From Diadema setosum (taxonomy: Eukaryota; Echinodermata; Echinoidea; Diadematoida; Diadematidae): 64,000 nt of DNA. Positions within the stretch are counted from its first letter, which is position 1, and every line of letters starts with the position of its first letter. The DNA is taken from assembly GCA_033980235.1 (NCBI GenBank), contig CM067075.1:11134292-11198291 (forward strand). The letters are read 5' to 3'. Made by a program: the position numbers and the translations under genes. The notes under the pieces are model-generated. The model ran no database searches. It was not told the DNA's origin and saw only the letters and a list, made by a program, of their open reading frames with translations. Below, in pieces: positions 58,960 through 64,000 of this stretch.

Positions 58960-59960
58960 GGAGCAAGTGATCCTTATTAATGAAGAGAAGAGGAAAAAAG
59001 ACACTCTTATCATTATGCCAACACATTATGAGTACCATAAGACCACGCCGTGCCCTGTGCGAAATGATATCACCAATCAAAGTACAAAAGACGGTTGCAC
59101 GCGGTAGATTCGCGCTACCTTCTCAATTTACTGTCCTTTACCGTCCTGTGTTTGTCATATTTTGTAGTCACTGTCACTATAAAAGAGAGCTTCTCGGTAG
59201 AGTTAGCGTACCCTTGCGGCACAACGGCATACCTCGCTGCTTTTCCGAAGGCCCTAGACAATATCAGCACGAATATAGAAACCCTGCCCGTCCAACTCTT
59301 CTATGTATTATGTACGTATGAGCCGTCAATTGGAATTTTGTCACGTGACTTTATCCGCCATTCATCACCGCACACATTCATACGCTATACTTTACCGTGT
59401 GTCTTTTCTGTAGACCGCACCGCTCGCTGACTGCTGTGTTACAGGGCTTCGAGTACTAAATTCGGACCGGCAAAGCCTAGGATTTTCGCTCATTACTGAC
59501 ATACCCGGCAGCGTACACCCAGGTGAACATGTGAGTCGTTTTCTATATATTCTAAAGATTCAGATTTCGTAAGGTGGTAACGTGGATCGAAGGTTTTGAG
59601 CCGAGCCGAGTGATTTTTCGTGTGAAATTCGATCGTAATTTCCCCATCAATATGTGGAATCCAAAATGGTGGATATTAGTGCCGTGCGCCGACTGCGTGG
59701 AATAGTGGGCTGCTTGTTTCGATACGCTCTTTCACAGCTGTCCGTCGAATTACTCGTTTTATTCGTTCAAACGTTACATCCTACAAGGCGAAAATTCAGT
59801 TGTGAGTAAATGTAGAGTTTGTACTAACGAATGATTTTGTCTGCTTCGTTTGCAATCATGGTGGATGTGTTATTTGGTGTAATTTCTTGAGTGTTCTTTT
59901 CGAATTTGTTAAGGTGCTTGGTCGCACTCCGTTTCCAGTGTCTCATAAAGCAGTGTGGTC
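58960..59960. promoter_or_regulatory. CpG-rich island, probable promoter and first exon
   Basis: The longest CpG-rich stretch of the window. It has the E-box/YY1 composite at 59340-59361 and a possible non-coding first exon ending at CACCCAG|GTGAAC or ACAT|GTGAGT (59520-59534), both fair splice donors for a plus-strand transcript. Two overlapping plus frames (58980-59321, 113 codons; 59095-59430, 111 codons, with CGTTAYLAAFPKALDNI) are open but unrecognised; such frames are expected in CpG-rich DNA. Direction to the right is a guess based on the donor sites. Confidence 0.45.
59340..59361. promoter_or_regulatory. composite GTCACGTGAC, 5 bases, CCGCCAT (second copy)
   Basis: GTCACGTGAC at 59340-59349, TTTAT, CCGCCAT at 59355-59361. 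GGAAT precedes it by 3 bases (4 bases at 25673). Outside these words the two loci are not alike, so this is shared grammar rather than a duplicated segment. Confidence 0.5.
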
Positions 59961-62900
59961 GCCCATATTCTATTCGTGTATTTCTCAAAAGTCTCTTTAT
60001 TTTATTTAGTAGGGCAACGAAATATGTGTCTTAATTATGTATGTAATCGGAAACACCTATCACCTGTCTGTTACGTATACATATTTTTGGAGAATACAAG
60101 GTGAGTTTTAAGATATCATTTCTACAAGATAGTGATATTTCAATTTAGTGGGCATTAGGCCACCATACGTGATGACTTTATCCGTAGGATCGAATTTGTT
60201 TTGAAAAGCGTGTTTGAAATCAATATTTCAGCCATATAGTTACTTTGAATAAAGTGTCAAGCAGGCTGTCCGTAAAATTCGCCGTCGTAAAATCGTGGCA
60301 AATACCAAATTTCAACTTATTTTGCGAGCATTGCTTACTTGCGCCACCCCGGCTTTCGTGCTCGATATGGGACACAGGGAAACCCTCCAGTTAACAACGC
60401 CGATCCCCCCAAACAGCGTGTAAAGCTAAAAGACATGCCACGAAGCTATAGCTTTATCTATAAAATGCCCACAGATGATATTGTTGGGCTTTCATATCCT
60501 CGACTTTGTCGTATTTTTTTCAAACCTCCGTAATAATAATCCATGGTGTCCATTCTTTCTGTTGCACAGTATTCATCATTGCATAGGCCCACACAGGAGG
60601 GAAATTCCCCTGTAAGAATAATGATCGCATGACCGTACTGTGGTATGCAGTCTTGCGCAATACTGAAAAGAATCGTTAAAGCTACAATAACCCTCAAAAA
60701 TATGTCTGTTGGAATTATAATCACCGTGATATATAAACAATGAAAGGAGTATTTTAGAACACGATATATTGTAGGTGATATTTCACTGATATTCTGGGTA
60801 GACGTCGTCAATGAATTTAATTGATAGGGAAGGGCAATCTCGTAATTGACTTTTGTTTGTTTTTATTTTGGTTTGGAAGGCCTACCGATAATGATGATAA
60901 TGTTTGTTTTGTTTTTGCATTTTATCCTTTCCTCTCGGTATGCATTTTGCTGTTAATCATTGACGGGGGTCGATTGATGTTTTATATTTTAGCTCTTACC
61001 TGCTCGGTAAGAGATTTTGTACCACGCAAGTTTGCCTCCAGAGGCATTTTTCAGCATATTTTACGATGTTTCATAGAATGTGCACGATTTATACTGTTTG
61101 TTGTAAATAAAAACAAACAAACAAAGAAGAGCCACACGATGCATAAATGCTTTAATATATATGTCCAAAGTTTTGCATTCGTTATAGTCGATCTCTGAAT
61201 TTCTTTTGAGTGATGAAAAAATTCTGCATGTTAATGCAAAGAAACAATCTTGGCAGCTGCATTGTGTGTATGTGTGTGTGTGTGTGTGTATGTGTTTTCG
61301 GAGCGCATTCAAGGACGGTGTAACTTGAGTGCGCTGTCATCATGCATTATCATTGTGTACAAATATATCACTCAAAATCATTCGAATGCTATAATCAATT
61401 TTAATCACAAGGTTATTACTATGATAATAAGACGAAAACATGCCCTCGAAAATCACATATTGGAAAGTAACAAGCGTAATATTTCGAAATATCTTTATTT
61501 TAGTGACTCATAACTTCCATGTTTTGTGTCGCATTTGTCGTTGTGAGTACTTGTTTTCATCATTACAAAATAAATTGTATATGATACAGCTTTCTTTATT
61601 ACATCGATTTTGTATTGTCACCTGTTCAATCGCGCTGTGCAATCGCAAAATTGTGCAAAATAATAATCCTAATAATTATGTATATAACGGTGAATGATCA
61701 AAGTTGTCTTATTTAAAGTTGTCACCAGATAAAGTTTGATTTCACTTTCATCATTGCTGACTGAAAACTTCCTCGGAAATAGCACAATGAAAATAATAAA
61801 AAGACATGCATGGAATATTGTCCATAATATAGACCATACAAACTGACAATTATACAAGATGGAATCGGTTACTTATCACTGTAGCTAAAGCACTGTCGCA
61901 ACAGCATTTCGTATACATATGCCTGAGAGAGATGTGGGCATCGCGTTGGGCGTGTCAAACAGCCAACGAATTACGCATCTGGTGAACAAATAAAAAGTAT
62001 AGCACGAAACGAAACAAAACACAAGTCCAGAAACAGCTGCGGATTATGTTCAATTTCAATTTCTATTTCAAATTAATTTATTTTCATTTTTTTTTTACCA
62101 ACAAAAGATAACACTCGAGTTCTGCAATGCAATTTGGCACAAGATGATCCTCTTCCATAGTCTCCTTCAGAACAGTGTTAACTGCTATATGAACAATTAA
62201 GACTAATAACAGATATAAAGGACAAGTTTCACACGCCAAGCAAAGGATGATGCGATAACAATATTGTTTCAACAAGTTCTTAAAAATAAATACATGTACA
62301 ACATTACAATTAAGTTGTTGGAGTGGGATCTTCACTGATGACAATTATATGATTGGTTTGAAGATGTTCTGTATACAAATTATTCGTCATGACATTGAAA
62401 CATACACGGTTGTACGCACATTATATCAAACTCCTGCACTGGTAACTTTCTATAAAACTGAAGCACCGGTCACTTTCTGGTTTACTACACTTAAAAAAGA
62501 CGTTTACTTTAGATTTTCTTTTACATAATGACTGCCGCTTTCATTATAGGCATCTTTAGTACAGCTAATTCTACAATCGAATATTGAATCATGCACATCA
62601 ACTGACTGCTGTATTTTACCTATAGTATAGATGATGGATTGTGCTATATAATAATGTACATTAAAATGAGCATATCAATTTTCGTTTTGATAACTTTAAA
62701 AGTAAACTATAAAATAATGTGATAAAAACAAACGAACCCGACAACAAACGGATTTGGTTTCTGCTGTATTATATTTTACGTTCAAATCAACATCGACAAT
62801 CGATACTATATGCCAGCGGAAACAGGTGTTATTTCCTTATTGTTCATTCTATGTTAAATGAATAATTTGTGTTAAAATAGTTTCATGATAGAAATAAATA

Positions 62901-63127
62901 TATCAAAATTGTAAGTATGCTAAATTTCATTAATATCTTTCCTATATTATACCGTTAATACCGCCACATCATTAATAATTTCATGACCGCGTGAGAGGTT
63001 ACTGTTGTGCGTTTGACAGAATGTCAAACGTTATAGGAAAACAAAATATATCGATAGGCGATCAGAATTTGGTGTAGGCAACATCTTAATGTGATAGTCT
63101 ATTATGACGCAAAATTCACTTCAAACA
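59961..63127. other. no gene seen
   Basis: If a gene starts in the island to the left, this would be its first intron. The plus frame 60339-60533 (64 codons, starting MRHPGFRARYGTQGNPP) is in a locally GC-richer spot and is the only exon-like patch, unproven. (GT)n at 61262-61292. An R3-like patch is at 62062-62120. Confidence 0.4.
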
Positions 63128-63131
63128 TTAA

Positions 63132-63484
63132 AAACCACTGTTTATCATTGGGAGCAGTGATTTAAAAAAAAATCGAATTATGACATTTGATGCAGTTCAG
63201 TTGTATCACAAAACATCCTTGGCAATAAAGCCGCGAATATAAGAAGATATCACTAATTTTTCTGAAATAATGATAGCTTTTGGCGGTTTATCATACTAGC
63301 ATATAGTAGAAACGATTTTGATAAAACTATTGTTCACGTCTTGTATATTTAACAATACTAAACATTGATAATACTGATTAACAATTTTATATCGGTTGTT
63401 TCTATCCAAAACTCACATTGTAGAATTATTTTGAAACACCAAAGCTGTTTTTTTTTTTTCGTCCGCAAATGATAAATAGTGGCT
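63132..63484. mobile_element. TTAA element, family C, copy 2 (diverged)
   Basis: Left TTAA at 63128-63131. Internal match to 19597-19950: GTTTATC, GAGCAGTGATTT, CAGTTGTATC, TTTAACAATACT, AACATTGATAAT, GCAAATGATAAAT. The right target has changed to TTCAA. Older than copy 1. Confidence 0.65.
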
Positions 63485-64000
63485 TCAAGAACAAAAGCTG
63501 AAGTTTCTTAATCGAGAATTATCCAAAAAACAATGTTTTCTTATACAAATGTGATTGATTTGATACGACAAAGTGCGTGTGGATGATAGCTAACGTCTTA
63601 CACTTTTGTTTGTTTTTATAAAATTTGTTTAATATAGATACCCAATATTGATGTTGCTTCCCGTATACGTTTATATTTTCTCTATAATATCTTATGATCA
63701 GACTCGGGACTCCATGCACCCTAAGCATTTTCCCCTTCCATTTTGCATGATAAAATATGTCATTCAAAAAAACAATGATATTAGTATTCATCATTATTTC
63801 ATTGTTTTGCCGGTGATCATTTTCATTTCTAGATATAGTTATCAATAAATTGGAAGTACATAAAGATGCAATAGACCACGAAAAGGATACCACACTTGGA
63901 ATATTCTGATAAATCTTTTGAAATTTTCTATTCTTTGAACCTGATCCTTGGGTTGACGTCAAAATATGGCATGCGTGGAGAATTTGCTAAGTATATCGTG
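63485..64000. other. no gene recognised
   Basis: A 147-codon minus frame (63519-63962) is the longest frame not explained by a repeat at this end. It is rich in Ile, Asn and Lys as expected from AT-rich chance, with no motif. TTGACGTCAA palindrome at 63952. Confidence 0.35.

Noticed and set aside
59095..59430. 111-codon plus frame in the CpG island
   Set aside because: Reads well in places, but a second frame of equal length overlaps it and stop codons are rare by composition; left as unproven.
63519..63962. 147-codon minus frame
   Set aside because: AT-driven composition and no motif; long frames of this kind appear by chance. Kept only as a note.

Overview
This window is eukaryotic nuclear DNA from an animal, most likely a marine deuterostome of the echinoderm (sea urchin or relative) type. 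It is AT-rich, has no long open frames, and is full of microsatellites and fold-back elements. It carries palindromic elements flanked by TTAA, a tandem GTTCGTTATTCCGAA repeat, a fold-back element built like the sea urchin TU elements, and a clear excess of the octamer TAGGCCTA. The species call is inference. I see no bacterial, viral or organellar gene block, no CRISPR array and no operon.

Layout. 0-9 kb: tandem duplications, AT arrays, two TTAA fold-back elements, a fragment of a retroelement tail and two copies of the GTTCGTTATTCCGAA repeat. 9.16-11.03 kb: a 1.9 kb DNA transposon with GC-rich inverted ends and a TAA target duplication, with the 3' end of a LINE nested inside. 11.74-16.77 kb: a 5 kb inverted-repeat element holding a tRNA-derived SINE head and a decayed gene. 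That gene still shows blocks of an uncharacterised, transposon-associated family with an HALTGCDT-like block and a Cys-rich C-terminus. 17-31 kb: more fold-back elements, a repeat copy interrupted by a fold-back element (its empty site is at 0.8 kb), two CpG-rich islands, a LINE reverse-transcriptase C-terminus on the minus strand (29 kb) and one candidate minus-strand first exon (30.3-30.6 kb). 31-43 kb: three small inverted-repeat elements, a CpG-rich island at 35 kb, two decayed reverse-transcriptase fragments, and an exact-length second copy of the 558 bp TTAA palindrome. 43-60 kb: a striking RFX X-box plus CRE pair (43.36 kb), several fold-back elements, the 1.3 kb TU-like element (52.7-54.0 kb), one tRNA-Ile(GAT)-like gene (55.24 kb), and a strong CpG-rich island (59-60 kb). 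60-64 kb is largely featureless apart from another TTAA element.

No complete protein-coding gene can be supported. Most listed frames of 60-180 codons are translations of repeats. If host genes are present, their most likely first exons or promoters lie in the CpG-rich islands near 17.7-18.1, 25.6-25.9, 30.3-30.6, 35.0-35.6 and 59.0-60.0 kb. Two of these islands (25.7 and 59.3 kb) share a composite site, GTCACGTGAC then 5 bases then CCGCCAT, with identical spacing.

All family assignments come from reading the sequence and remembered family features. No database or folding program was run.
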